Source: Sphingobium sp. (GTDB taxonomy: Bacteria > Pseudomonadota > Alphaproteobacteria > Sphingomonadales > Sphingomonadaceae). Taken from it: a stretch of 64,000 nt of DNA. The notes under the pieces were generated by a model that ran no database searches, was not told the origin of the DNA, and saw nothing but the letters and a program-made list of their open reading frames with translations. The stretch is taken from the NCBI GenBank assembly GCA_017744605.1, contig JAGIAZ010000001.1, positions 1 through 64,000 on the forward strand, given 5' to 3'. Below are positions 17,441-25,838 of the stretch, one piece after another. The number at the start of each line of letters is the position of its first letter. The first letter of the stretch is position 1. Both the position numbers and the translations under genes were made by a program.

Positions 17441-18154
17441 TCAAAGCGCACTCACGGAGAGGTCCGTGACGGCTTTTCCGCGTTCGTCGATGAATCGGAC
17501 GCAGAAGTCGCTCAGGCCCGGCCCGTTGATGACGGCGCCCCAGATGACATTGCGGCCTTTCTTCAGGGTGATCCGGCGGGAGACGACATCGTCCATCACC
17601 ATGCGGCGGTCGTTGAACAGGCCGGCGGTTTCCTCGCCATTCACCCACCACATGGAGGCGGAATTGGAGCCGATAGCGAGGCGTACATTGGGCCTCTCGC
17701 GCGGGCTGTCGATTACCGTCGCGGCGTAGAAGATCACGCCATATTTGGTCTTGCCGAGCGACTGCGCGAAGTTGAACAGCTTGACGTCGAAGCCGGTCGT
17801 TTCCAGCGCATGCCAGGCGAGCGGCGTTCCCGCGACCGTCACTTTCTCTCCCGCGCGGGGCAAGCGGATGAGTTGCCCGGGGAAATAGGGGGTGGTCAGC
17901 GCCTGGCGGACATACATGCCGGTGAAACCGGAATTGGTCCGGTTGGGCTTGGCAATCGGTTCGAGCAACAGCCAGCGCCTGATGAAGCCGTCCTCGTCCG
18001 GCGCCATCGGTCCCTTGCCCGCCGGCACGAAATAGGGCGCGAGCGCAGTGTCGGATGCTGTCGGGGCAGCCGCCATGGACGGGGCGGGCGAGGCCGAACC
18101 CATGGCCAGCGCAGCGGCAATCAGGGCAGGGGACATGGCCTTGAGGCTGGTCAT
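17441..18154 (-). CDS. Secreted protein with galactose-binding-like jelly-roll domain
   Basis: 237 residues with a signal peptide (1-30, cleaved near SMAAA). ATG 18154 has AAGGA seven bases upstream; a second ATG six bases earlier is too close to it. The C-terminal part (WWVNGEETAGLFNDRRMVMDD, then ITLKKGRNVIWGAVINGPG and FCVRFIDERG) matches the jelly-roll found beside many glycosidases and esterases, in which a ligand loop and LKKGxN turn are conserved. There is no catalytic motif. It was probably an accessory carbohydrate-binding protein acting with the GH43 protein downstream. The gene immediately upstream is an esterase remnant. Confidence 0.7.
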   Translation of the reverse strand: MTSLKAMSPALIAAALAMGSASPAPSMAAAPTASDTALAPYFVPAGKGPMAPDEDGFIRRWLLLEPIAKPNRTNSGFTGMYVRQALTTPYFPGQLIRLPRAGEKVTVAGTPLAWHALETTGFDVKLFNFAQSLGKTKYGVIFYAATVIDSPRERPNVRLAIGSNSASMWWVNGEETAGLFNDRRMVMDDVVSRRITLKKGRNVIWGAVINGPGLSDFCVRFIDERGKAVTDLSVSAL

Positions 18155-18206
18155 GATCATTCCTTCCGGTGAACGAAATCGGGAAATGCTGAAGGGCAGG
18201 CGGCAG

Positions 18207-18375
18207 CTATCGCGCCGTGAGCGGCCAGCGCATGTCGAGCTTGCGCACGGAGAAGTCGAGCCAGCCGGTGCTGGTCGTGCACGCCTTGCCAAGGCCGAAT
18301 CCATGCCCGCCCCGCTCCGGCAAAAGCGGACGCCGGCAAGACGCCTCGCCGGCCGATTCTCGGAACGCACTCAGG
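18207..18375 (-). pseudogene. 3' remnant of an alpha/beta-hydrolase (acetyl-esterase type) gene
   Basis: Reading the minus strand to the TAG at 18207 gives about 55 residues containing PERGGHGFGLGKACTTSTG and then GWLDFSVRKLDMRWP. GGHGFGL carries the catalytic His of dienelactone-hydrolase-like and acetylxylan esterases and is followed at normal distance by the C-terminal helix. The nucleophile-containing N-terminal 200-250 residues are absent: upstream is intergenic DNA and the GH9 promoter. No start codon or ribosome site fits, so it is a truncated gene. It lies 53 bases upstream of the jelly-roll protein. Confidence 0.6.
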
Positions 18376-18491
18376 CATGACCCCCTCCAGGTTGCGCCGT
18401 CATAGCGCTTGTAATCGCGGGCTACGGACCTTCGTTGTCCATCTCACCCTGGCGGTCGCGAGCATAAACGGCGCCTTGTTACGTCGTCAAC

Positions 18492-18502
18492 TTGTCTGAC
18501 AA
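18492..18502 (+). promoter_or_regulatory. Possible GntR/FadR-type operator upstream of the GH9 gene
   Basis: TTGTCTGACAA, a perfect inverted repeat around one central base, 123 bases before the GH9 start. Short palindromes with GTC-N-GAC arms are typical of FadR-subfamily GntR regulators, and such a regulator is encoded at 51488-52285. The link is inference. Confidence 0.4.
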
Positions 18503-18625
18503 ATTATATCGAAGACGGCGTTATCGCGATGTCGGGAAACGTTCTGTCAGGCGCTCTTCCGGATGCGTGGGGTAGGCATATAAAAGAAACCATCATATGG
18601 TAGCGATATCAAAATATGGGAGCGG

Positions 18626-21163
18626 ATGATGGCAGGTAAAGGGCTGTTGAGGCGTTTTGTCATACTTTTAATGGCGACTTCGGCACCCCCGCTGATGGCG
18701 CAGGAAACAGCGGTTCGGCTTGGTCCGGCCGGGTATCTCGAGGCGCCGGCGGTCAACGTCCTTGTGTTCAGCAACTGGTATGATGGTCTCTTCGCCGACT
18801 CGAAGATCAGCGGCGTCGAGATTATTCAGCAGGATCAGCGGATCGCCACCAATGGCGATGTGCGACTGTCGGCTACGCCGGGGCAATGGGATCCGATCGG
18901 ACGGCTGGTCGAGCGCAAGGTCGATGCGGCGTCCGGCGGCATTGAGGCGCGGCTGGAATATCCCGATGCCGGCTTCAGTTACATCATCCGCGCGGTGCCG
19001 AAGGGTGCTCAAGTGATCCTGACGGTCGAACTGCCCCAGGCCCTGCCGGCTTCGCTGGTCGACAAGGCGGGCTTCAATCTCGAATTTCTCCCCTCGGCCT
19101 ATTTCCATCAAAGCCATCTGGTGGACGGCAAGGCGGGTGGTTTTCCGCTTTATCCCGCCAGCGCGATGGTGCGGACACCCGAGCGCAACGCCGCCAGCGG
19201 ACGCAGCGACGGCCCGGGTGCGGAACCGCTGCCGATGGCGAGCGGGAATGACTTTGTGCTGGCCCCGTCCGATGCCGCGCGCCGGGTCCATATCCGCTCG
19301 GAAGCGCCCATCTCGCTCTATGATGGGCGCAATCAGGCGCAGAATGGCTGGTTCGTGCTGCGGTCCATATTGCCCGCGAACAAGACCGGCGTGGTGCTGC
19401 AATGGACGCTGGAGCCGAGCGCCATGCCAGGCTGGCTGCGCATGCCGTCGATCGGTCATTCGCAGCTGGGCTATGCGCCTGCGCAGCAGAAGGTCGCGAC
19501 AATCGAGATCGATCGCAACGATGCTCGCCGCCCTCAAGCGCAGCTTCTGCGCGTCGAGCCTTCAGGCCGGGAGGTGCCTGTACTGACGGGTATGCCGGCC
19601 GACTGGGGCGATTATCTCCGTTATCATTATCTCTCGTTCGATTTCAGCGCGGTCAACAATCCGGGCCTGTATGTACTGACTTATGGGGAAACCCGCACCG
19701 CGCCGTTCCGCATCGACCCGGAGATTTATCGCGACGCCTGGCATCCGACGCTCGACGTCTATTTTCCGGTGGCCATGGATCATATGACGGTGAACGAGGC
19801 CTATCGCGTCTGGCACGGCCTGTCCCACATGGACGACGCGCGGCAGGCGCCGGTCAATCACGAGCATCTCGATCTTTATGCGCAGGGGCCGACCACGGAC
19901 ACGCGCTTCAAGCCGGGCGAGCATATTCCCGGCCTGAACGTGGGCGGCTGGTTCGATGCCGGCGATTTCGACATTCGCACGCAGACACAATATGCCGTCG
20001 TCCGCTCGATGGTGCGCAGTTGGGAAGCGTTCGGGCTTGATCGGGATACAACGTCCATCGACGATCGCACACGCCGGGTCGAGATGCATGTGCCGGATGG
20101 GCAGCCCGATCTGCTCCAGCAGATCCGCCATGGCACGCTCCAGCTCGTCGCACAGTTCGATGCGGTGGGCCATGCGATCAACGGCATCGTGGAGCCGGAT
20201 GTCGGCCAATATACCCATCTTGGCGACGCTGGCAGCAAGACGGACGGCAAGATCTATGATCCCGCCCTCGCACCTTATGAAGCGAAGGGCGACCATAGCG
20301 GCACGCCCGATGATCGCTGGGCCTTCACCACCAAGTCCTCGTCGCTGAACTATGGGTCAATTGCTGCGCTGGCGGCGGCCAGCCGGGCGCTCAAGACGCT
20401 CGATCCCGACCTTTCGGCCAAGGCGCTGGAGATCGCAAAGCGAGTGTGGGCGGAGGAGCAGGGCCATGCGCCCGACATTTATCGTCATGGCAACACCACG
20501 GGAGGAGTGGTGGAAGCCGAGCAGTTCACGGCGGCGGTGGAATTGCTCAAGGCGACGAAGGACAAGCAATATGCCGCCCAGATCGAAAAGCTGTGGCCGA
20601 GCATCATCAGGTTCTTCGGTTTCCAAGCTAGTGTCGCGGCTGAGGCGCTGCCGCTGATGCCCCCATCCTATCGGAAGGCGATGATTCCGCTGGTGCGTGA
20701 GTGGGTGACCAAGAGCGAGGCTGCTGTGGCTAAAAACCCCTATGGCATGCCGATCTCCGACGGGGGCTGGGCAGGCAATGAAGCTGTGCTCGATTATGGC
20801 CTGACGACATATGCGCTGCACAAGGCCTTCCCGGACATTGTGCGGCCGGACGCGGTGTTCCGCAGTCTCGCCTATGTGCTGGGCAATCATCCCGGCTCGG
20901 ACATTTCCTTCGTCTCCGGCGTCGGGTCGCGCTCGAAGGAAGTGGCCTATGGCAATAACCGCGCGGATTTCAGCTTCATCGCTGGCGGCGTTGTCCCGGG
21001 TGCGCTCATCATCAAGCCGGACTTCCCCGAGAACCACGAGGACTGGCCATTTTTCTGGGGCGAGAATGAATATGTCATTCCGGCCGGGTCGTCCTTCATC
21101 GAACTGACCAACGCGGCGCATGATCTGTTGAAGACTGAGGTGCGGCGCTCGGTCGTACCTTAG
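18626..21163 (+). CDS. GH9 family glycoside hydrolase with N-terminal Ig-like domain
   Basis: 845 residues with a signal peptide (1-25, cleaved at LMAQ). Residues about 270-365 form the CelD_N immunoglobulin-like domain (GYAPAQQKVATIEI, then NNPGLYVLTYGE). The (alpha/alpha)6 barrel follows: GGWFDAGDFDIRTQTQ carries the catalytic-base Asp (about residue 445), LGNHPGSDISFVSGVGSRS is the substrate-binding region, and WGENEYVI the acid Glu (about residue 812). The first 260 residues form an extra beta-rich region. GH9 enzymes cleave beta-1,4-glucans and related glycans; with xylan genes all around, the substrate could be mixed-linkage glucan, xyloglucan or released oligosaccharides. It is monocistronic. 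Confidence 0.88.
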   Translation: MMAGKGLLRRFVILLMATSAPPLMAQETAVRLGPAGYLEAPAVNVLVFSNWYDGLFADSKISGVEIIQQDQRIATNGDVRLSATPGQWDPIGRLVERKVDAASGGIEARLEYPDAGFSYIIRAVPKGAQVILTVELPQALPASLVDKAGFNLEFLPSAYFHQSHLVDGKAGGFPLYPASAMVRTPERNAASGRSDGPGAEPLPMASGNDFVLAPSDAARRVHIRSEAPISLYDGRNQAQNGWFVLRSILPANKTGVVLQWTLEPSAMPGWLRMPSIGHSQLGYAPAQQKVATIEIDRNDARRPQAQLLRVEPSGREVPVLTGMPADWGDYLRYHYLSFDFSAVNNPGLYVLTYGETRTAPFRIDPEIYRDAWHPTLDVYFPVAMDHMTVNEAYRVWHGLSHMDDARQAPVNHEHLDLYAQGPTTDTRFKPGEHIPGLNVGGWFDAGDFDIRTQTQYAVVRSMVRSWEAFGLDRDTTSIDDRTRRVEMHVPDGQPDLLQQIRHGTLQLVAQFDAVGHAINGIVEPDVGQYTHLGDAGSKTDGKIYDPALAPYEAKGDHSGTPDDRWAFTTKSSSLNYGSIAALAAASRALKTLDPDLSAKALEIAKRVWAEEQGHAPDIYRHGNTTGGVVEAEQFTAAVELLKATKDKQYAAQIEKLWPSIIRFFGFQASVAAEALPLMPPSYRKAMIPLVREWVTKSEAAVAKNPYGMPISDGGWAGNEAVLDYGLTTYALHKAFPDIVRPDAVFRSLAYVLGNHPGSDISFVSGVGSRSKEVAYGNNRADFSFIAGGVVPGALIIKPDFPENHEDWPFFWGENEYVIPAGSSFIELTNAAHDLLKTEVRRSVVP

Positions 21164-21166
21164 GGC

Positions 21167-21206
21167 ATTTTCAAGTCAGGTGGAATCAGCTGAGGACTTG
21201 GAAAAT
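21167..21206. terminator. Inverted repeat between convergent GH9 and dgoA genes
   Basis: ATTTTCAAGTC (21167-21177) pairs with GACTTGGAAAAT (21195-21206) with one bulged base around a 17-base loop. A/T-rich ends on both sides would give a U-run in either direction, so it could terminate both genes. Confidence 0.45.
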
Positions 21207-21235
21207 ACAATAATCCATAATCTGGAGCGCGACCT

Positions 21236-21862
21236 TCAGCTGCCGGCGCGCCAGGCGGCGGTCAGGGCTTTGGCGCGCTCATCCAGCTCGGCGAGCGCGA
21301 TGCCGGGGCGGAAGAGCGCGGAGCCGATGCCAAAGCCGTCCGCGCCCGCGCGGCGCCAGGCGGTCAGGTTGTCGGGGCCGATGCCGCCCACCGCGAAGAC
21401 GGGAATGTCGGATGGCAGAACGGCCTTCATGGCCTTGAGCACGGCAGGATTGTGCATTTCGGCAGGGAAGAGCTTCAGCCCGTCCGCCCCGGCCTCGATG
21501 GCGGCGAACGCCTCGCTTGGGGTCGCGATACCGGGCAGGGAGAGCAAGCCCAGTTCTTTCGTCCGCCGGATGACGCGAGGGTTCATGTTGGGCGAGACGA
21601 TGATCCGCCCGCCCGCCTGCGCGACGCTGTCGACATCGGCTGGGGACAGCACAGTGCCGGCGCCGATCAGGACGCTTTCATGCGCAGCGTCAGCCAGAGC
21701 GGCGATGCTCTCCAGCGGGCGGGGTGAGTTGAGCGGCACCTCGATGCAGCGCAGCCCGGCGCCGACCAGAGTCTCGCCGACGGAGGGCGCGTCTTCCGGC
21801 GCCAGCCCGCGCAAAATGGCGACAAAAGGCATGGGCGCGATGTGATGAAACCAGTGTCTCAT
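21236..21862 (-). CDS. dgoA: 2-dehydro-3-deoxy-6-phosphogalactonate (KDPGal/KDPG) aldolase
   Basis: 208 residues, a class I aldolase of the KDPG family. It splits 2-keto-3-deoxy-6-phospho-galactonate (or -gluconate) to pyruvate and glyceraldehyde 3-phosphate. MPFVAILRGLAPED carries the catalytic Glu region. CIEVPLNSPRPLESI is closer to DgoA (EVPLNSP) than to Eda (EVTLRT). GADGLKLFPAE carries the Schiff-base Lys. It is the second gene of an operon with the KDG kinase, 50 bases downstream of it. With the dehydrogenase at 56198-57133 it suggests DeLey-Doudoroff use of galactose. Confidence 0.9.
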   Translation of the reverse strand: MRHWFHHIAPMPFVAILRGLAPEDAPSVGETLVGAGLRCIEVPLNSPRPLESIAALADAAHESVLIGAGTVLSPADVDSVAQAGGRIIVSPNMNPRVIRRTKELGLLSLPGIATPSEAFAAIEAGADGLKLFPAEMHNPAVLKAMKAVLPSDIPVFAVGGIGPDNLTAWRRAGADGFGIGSALFRPGIALAELDERAKALTAAWRAGS

Positions 21863-21912
21863 GGGGGGGAGGCCTGTTCCCTAAGGCGCTTGGCGTGCGC
21901 GCCTGCGTCCAG

Positions 21913-22935
21913 CTATCGCCGCACATCGCCGCCGCCGGACTGGAATGCGGCAAGCTCTGCCGATGTGACGGGGCTCATGTCGCCGCGGATGAAATGATTG
22001 AGCACCGCCAGCGCGAGGCCTGTTTGGGCGGCGTGCTCGATGCCTTCGTTCAAATGGGCGATCACCCCGGCCGCAAATGCATCTCCGGTGCCGATCCGGT
22101 CCACAATGCCGCTCACCTCGATCTCGGCCGTCTCGAAGAAATCGTCTGCTGTATCGATCCGTGCGGAAAGATGGTGCAACCCGGAATGCACGACGCGACG
22201 GTGGGTGCTGGCGATGTGCCGCAGATTGGGAAAGCGGGCAAAGGCGGCCAGCGCGGCGGCCCGGCGCTGTTGTGGATCGCCATTGTCGAGCGATGTGCCC
22301 AACAGCAGCGATATGTCACGCGCGTTACCGAAGAAGAGATCGGCAAGCGCGACATGGCGGGCGAGAATCGGCGCCGGATCGGCGCACCAGCGCTGCCAGA
22401 GGGAGGCGCGAAAATTCCCATCGAACGAGACCAGCACGCCCGCCGCGCGGGCTGCCTCCATCGCCGTCAGTGAAAGGGCGTGCGTTTCGGGTGTCAGGGC
22501 AGGGGTGATGCCGGACAGGTGCAGCATTGCAGCCTCTTCCAGCACGGCCGGCCAATCATAGGCCTCGGCCCCCGTCAGGGCGAAGCTGCTGTTCTGTCGA
22601 TCATAGATGATGGCCGGCTGACGAAGGCCGCTGCCGGGCGAGAGATAATAAAGGCCCATGCGGCCGGGCCTGAGGAGCACATGGCGGACATCCACGCCCG
22701 CACGTCGAACCGTGTCCAGTGCACCTTCGCCGATGGCGCTATCGGGCAGGGTCGTGACGAGGGCGCTGGGCCTGCCAAGTCTGGCGAGCGCCACGGCGAC
22801 ATTGGCCTCCGCACCCACGAAACAGGCGTCCAGCCGGTCGTGCTGAAACAGGGCTTCGGCCGCCGGAGCGGACAGCCTCAGCAGCATTTCGCCGAAACAG
22901 ATTGTGGTGCCTTCGGCTCTTGTCACGCTGTCCAT
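21913..22935 (-). CDS. kdgK: 2-keto-3-deoxygluconate/galactonate kinase (PfkB family)
   Basis: 340 residues of the ribokinase/PfkB fold. The N-terminal motif is GEMLLRLSAP, sugar-binding residues are in VGAEANVAVALARLG, and the C-terminal signature DRIGTGDAFAAGVIAHL contains the catalytic Asp and anion hole. It phosphorylates 2-keto-3-deoxy sugar acids to feed the adjacent aldolase. The ATG at 22935 (MDSVTRAEGTTICFGE) was chosen because the fold begins there, although GGGAG sits directly against it. The gene is divergent from xylX across a promoter that carries a LacI-type operator, so both directions are probably sugar-induced. Confidence 0.9.
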   Translation of the reverse strand: MDSVTRAEGTTICFGEMLLRLSAPAAEALFQHDRLDACFVGAEANVAVALARLGRPSALVTTLPDSAIGEGALDTVRRAGVDVRHVLLRPGRMGLYYLSPGSGLRQPAIIYDRQNSSFALTGAEAYDWPAVLEEAAMLHLSGITPALTPETHALSLTAMEAARAAGVLVSFDGNFRASLWQRWCADPAPILARHVALADLFFGNARDISLLLGTSLDNGDPQQRRAAALAAFARFPNLRHIASTHRRVVHSGLHHLSARIDTADDFFETAEIEVSGIVDRIGTGDAFAAGVIAHLNEGIEHAAQTGLALAVLNHFIRGDMSPVTSAELAAFQSGGGDVRR

Positions 22936-22965
22936 CTCCCGCCGCCAAGCATCGATAGTCCTCGC

Positions 22966-22994
22966 TTGACAAACAAGGGCAATTGTTATTGTTA
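22966..22994 (+). promoter_or_regulatory. Predicted sigma-70 promoter of the xylX operon
   Basis: TTGACA (22966-22971), 17 bases, then TTGTTA (22989-22994). The -10 hexamer overlaps the LacI-type palindrome at 22990-23003, so a bound repressor would block RNA polymerase. It lies 41 bases before the xylX start. Confidence 0.65.
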
Positions 22995-23003
22995 GCGCTA
23001 ACA
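22990..23003. promoter_or_regulatory. LacI-family operator, kdgK/xylX divergent promoter
   Basis: TGTTAGCGCTAACA, a perfect 14-base palindrome. It shares the TAGCGCTA core with four other sites, and nearly with a fifth, in the window. A central CG is usual in LacI-family operators. It lies between the divergent kdgK-dgoA and xylX operons and overlaps the xylX -10 element. Confidence 0.8.
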
Positions 23004-23034
23004 GACGCAATCGCGCGGGTCTAGGGGAGAAGGA

Positions 23035-24162
23035 ATGTTGCAACCTGCACAGTTCGGGCTGGGGCTGCCGGACGATTGGGAGCAGGGTGCGTTCCTCGGT
23101 CGGGCCGATCTGGCCGAAGGCCCCAGTCCCATTCTCATTTTGCGCGGCGAACTTCTTGATATGTCGCGCGTTGCGCCGACGGTATCCGCGCTCGTGGAAG
23201 CAGGCGATTTCTCCGGCAGGGGCGGAGCGTCGCTCGGGCCTTTCGATCCCGCCGCGGTCAGACTGCTCAGCCCGGTCGATCTCCAGTGCATCAAGGCCTG
23301 CGGCGTCACCTTCGCTCTGTCAGCGATCGAGCGGGTGATCGAGGAACGGGCGCGTGGAGACTGGAGCCTCGCCGCCGCCATTCGCGAGCGTCTCGAAGCC
23401 CGCATCGGTGGCCAGATTCGCTCGGTCGTGCCGGGCACGGCGGAAGCTGCCGCACTCAAGTCGGCGCTGATCGAGGACGGCCTGTGGTCGCAATATCTGG
23501 AAGTTGCCATCGGCCCGGATGCGGAGGTCTTCACCAAGTCTCCGGTTCTCTCCACCGTGGGGCACGGCGCCGATATCGGCATACGCTCGGATTCGATGTG
23601 GAACAATCCGGAGCCGGAGATCGTGCTGCTGGTCGACGGCGCTGGCCAGGCTGTGGGTGCGACACTGGGGAATGACGTGAATCTTCGGGATTTTGAGGGC
23701 CGCTCCGCGCTGCTGCTCGGCAAGGCCAAGGACAATAATGCGTCTTGCGCCATTGGTCCGCTGGTGCGCCTGTTTGACGAGACATTCAGTCTGGCGGACG
23801 TGCGCCAGGCGGAAGTGCGGCTGACCATCCGGGGTGAGGACGGGTTCCTTCTCAACGGTGTCAGCAACATGGCCGAGATCAGTCGAGATCCCGCCGAACT
23901 TGTGCGTCAGACGCTGAGCGAGCATCAATATCCCGACGGCTTCGCCTTGTTCCTTGGCACGTTGTTCGCACCGGTCCAGGATCGGGACGAGGCCGGGCGC
24001 GGTTTTACCCACAAGGTCGGCGACATCGTTGCGATCGAAACCGACAAGCTGGGCCGGCTTGAAAACAGGGTCGTCACCTCGCGTGATGCGCCGCCCTGGC
24101 GAATCGGCATCGGGGCATTCTTTGCCAACCTCCAGCGCCGGGGCCTTCTGGGAACGGCATGA
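23035..24162 (+). CDS. xylX: 2-keto-3-deoxy-D-xylonate dehydratase XylX (FAH family)
   Basis: 375 residues, close to the length of Caulobacter XylX, with the same run of motifs: LLSPVDLQCIKACGVTFA, DGLWSQYLEVAIGPDAE, then WNNPEPEIVLLVDG with metal-binding acidic residues, and LGNDVNLRDFEGRSALLL. It dehydrates 2-keto-3-deoxy-xylonate to alpha-ketoglutarate semialdehyde in the Weimberg pathway (cytoplasm). GGGGAGAAGGA precedes the ATG. The stop overlaps the next start by four bases (ATGA), so it heads the operon xylX - dehydrogenase - lactonase - transporter. The same chemistry fits 2-keto-3-deoxy-L-arabinonate. Confidence 0.92.
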   Translation: MLQPAQFGLGLPDDWEQGAFLGRADLAEGPSPILILRGELLDMSRVAPTVSALVEAGDFSGRGGASLGPFDPAAVRLLSPVDLQCIKACGVTFALSAIERVIEERARGDWSLAAAIRERLEARIGGQIRSVVPGTAEAAALKSALIEDGLWSQYLEVAIGPDAEVFTKSPVLSTVGHGADIGIRSDSMWNNPEPEIVLLVDGAGQAVGATLGNDVNLRDFEGRSALLLGKAKDNNASCAIGPLVRLFDETFSLADVRQAEVRLTIRGEDGFLLNGVSNMAEISRDPAELVRQTLSEHQYPDGFALFLGTLFAPVQDRDEAGRGFTHKVGDIVAIETDKLGRLENRVVTSRDAPPWRIGIGAFFANLQRRGLLGTA

Positions 24163-24923
24163 CCATGTCGCGATCGGAAAATCGGGCCATTTACCCGAGC
24201 CTGAAGGGCAAGACTGTTTTCGTCACCGGTGGCGCGACCGGAATCGGTGCGGCGCTGGTCCGAGGCTTCGCGGCTCAGGGAGCGCAGGTCGCCTTTGTCG
24301 ATCTTGACGCAAGCCCGGGGGAAGCTTTCGCCGGACAACTCGACGGCGTGCAGTTCCGCCGCTGCGATCTGCGCGATCTCGATCTGTTGCGGGAGACGGT
24401 GAGCGCATTCGAGGCAGAGATGGGCGGCTTCGACATATTGCTCAACAACGCCGCCAATGATGATCGCCACAAGCTGGAGGAGGTCACGCCGGCTTATTGG
24501 GAAGAGCGGATGGCGACCAACCTGCGCCATCAGTTCTTTGCGGCCCAGATGCTCGTGCCCGGCATGCGGGCGCGGGGCGGCGGCGCCATCATCAACTTCG
24601 GGTCCGTGAGCTGGCATCTCGGCCTGCCCGATCTCGTCCTGTACCAGACGGCCAAGGCTGCCGTGGAGGGGATGACCCGCGCCATGGCACGCGATCTCGG
24701 GGCGGACAACATCCGAGTGACGGCCATCGTGCCGGGCAATGTCGAGACGCCAAGGCAGAAGCAGTGGTACACGCCTGAGGGCGAGGCGGAAATTCTCAAC
24801 GGCCAATGCCTCAAGCGCCGTATCCAGCCAGCCGACGTCGCGGCTTTGGCCTTGTTCCTCGCCTCCGACGATGGCGCATTGTGCAGCGGCCACGAATATT
24901 TCATTGATGCCGGATGGCGATGA
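24159..24923 (+). CDS. xylB: D-xylose 1-dehydrogenase (SDR, XylB of the Weimberg pathway)
   Basis: 254 residues of a short-chain dehydrogenase: NAD-binding TGGATGIG, NNAANDDRHKLEEVTPAYWEE, catalytic Ser in FGSVSWHLGL and Tyr/Lys in YQTAKAAVEGMTRA. The AANDDRHKL, SWHLGLPDLVLYQTAKA and WYTPEGEAEI stretches are those of Caulobacter crescentus D-xylose dehydrogenase. It oxidises D-xylose (possibly L-arabinose) to the 1,4-lactone with NAD. It overlaps xylX by four bases, and the lactonase follows after one base. This gene is not the xylulokinase, which also carries the symbol xylB. Confidence 0.93.
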   Translation: MTMSRSENRAIYPSLKGKTVFVTGGATGIGAALVRGFAAQGAQVAFVDLDASPGEAFAGQLDGVQFRRCDLRDLDLLRETVSAFEAEMGGFDILLNNAANDDRHKLEEVTPAYWEERMATNLRHQFFAAQMLVPGMRARGGGAIINFGSVSWHLGLPDLVLYQTAKAAVEGMTRAMARDLGADNIRVTAIVPGNVETPRQKQWYTPEGEAEILNGQCLKRRIQPADVAALALFLASDDGALCSGHEYFIDAGWR

Positions 24924-24924
24924 C

Positions 24925-25785
24925 ATGACGGTGGAACCGCTTCTTCCGGTCGGCATGACGCTGGGTGAAGGACCGGTGTGGACCGGCGATGCGCTCTGGT
25001 TCGTGGATATCAAGGCGCACCAGGTCTATCGCTACATTCCCGGAAGCGGCGTGCTCGATCATTGGACGGCGCCGGATCAGATAGGTTGGGTGCTGCCATC
25101 CGTGCGCGGAGACATGATCGCCGGCGTGCGCACCGGCTTGCATCGGTTCGATCCGCGCAGTGGCGTGTTCACGCCCTTTCTCGATCCCGAGCCGCATCTT
25201 CCCGGCAACCGGCTGAACGATGCGACGACGGATGCCGCCGGTCGCATCTGGTTTGGCAGCATGGACGATCGCGAAGAGACGCCGTGCGGCCATCTCTATC
25301 GCCTGTCCGGTGAGCAGTGCGTGTCGGCAGGACTGGCGCCGGTGGCCATCACCAACGGCCCGGCGCTTAGCGGCGACGGCCGCGTGCTGTATCACACGGA
25401 CACGCTGGGCAAGCTGATCTGGAAAGTCGCGGTGGACGAGACCGGGCATCCCGGTGAGGCGGAGCCGTTCATCCGCATCGAGGAAGGGGCCGGCTGGCCG
25501 GACGGGTCTGTCGTGGATGTGGAGGATTGTCTGTGGGTCGCGCTGTTCGGCGGATGGGGCGTGCGGCGTTATGATCCACAAGGGCAATTGATGCAGACCA
25601 TTGCCTTTCCTGTCGCGAACGTCACCAAGATCGCGTTTGGCGGCGAGAACCTGCGCACGGCCTATGCGACCACCGCGCACAAGGGGCTGGATGCCGCCGC
25701 ACGCGCGCAGCAGCCGCTGGCAGGCCACGTCTTCACCTTCGATCCGCAAGTGGCGGGACGGCCGGTGATAGCTTCAAATTGTTGA
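24925..25785 (+). CDS. xylC: D-xylonolactonase XylC (SMP-30/regucalcin family)
   Basis: 286 residues forming a six-bladed propeller. The metal-binding Glu is in TLGEGPVWTG. NRLNDATTDAAGRIWFGSM carries the conserved Asn and Asp, and ITNGPALSGDGRVLYHTDT is the third metal region. It hydrolyses xylono-lactone to xylonate, the second step of the oxidative pathway. The start at 24925 (MTVEPLLPVGM) leaves one base after the dehydrogenase stop; an ATG 17 bases earlier is possible. The transporter gene follows after 53 bases. Confidence 0.92.
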   Translation: MTVEPLLPVGMTLGEGPVWTGDALWFVDIKAHQVYRYIPGSGVLDHWTAPDQIGWVLPSVRGDMIAGVRTGLHRFDPRSGVFTPFLDPEPHLPGNRLNDATTDAAGRIWFGSMDDREETPCGHLYRLSGEQCVSAGLAPVAITNGPALSGDGRVLYHTDTLGKLIWKVAVDETGHPGEAEPFIRIEEGAGWPDGSVVDVEDCLWVALFGGWGVRRYDPQGQLMQTIAFPVANVTKIAFGGENLRTAYATTAHKGLDAAARAQQPLAGHVFTFDPQVAGRPVIASNC

Positions 25786-25838
25786 AGGCTCGGGATCGCT
25801 CGGGAAAGGGCGAGCCGAAAGATGAGAGAGGGTTGGGC

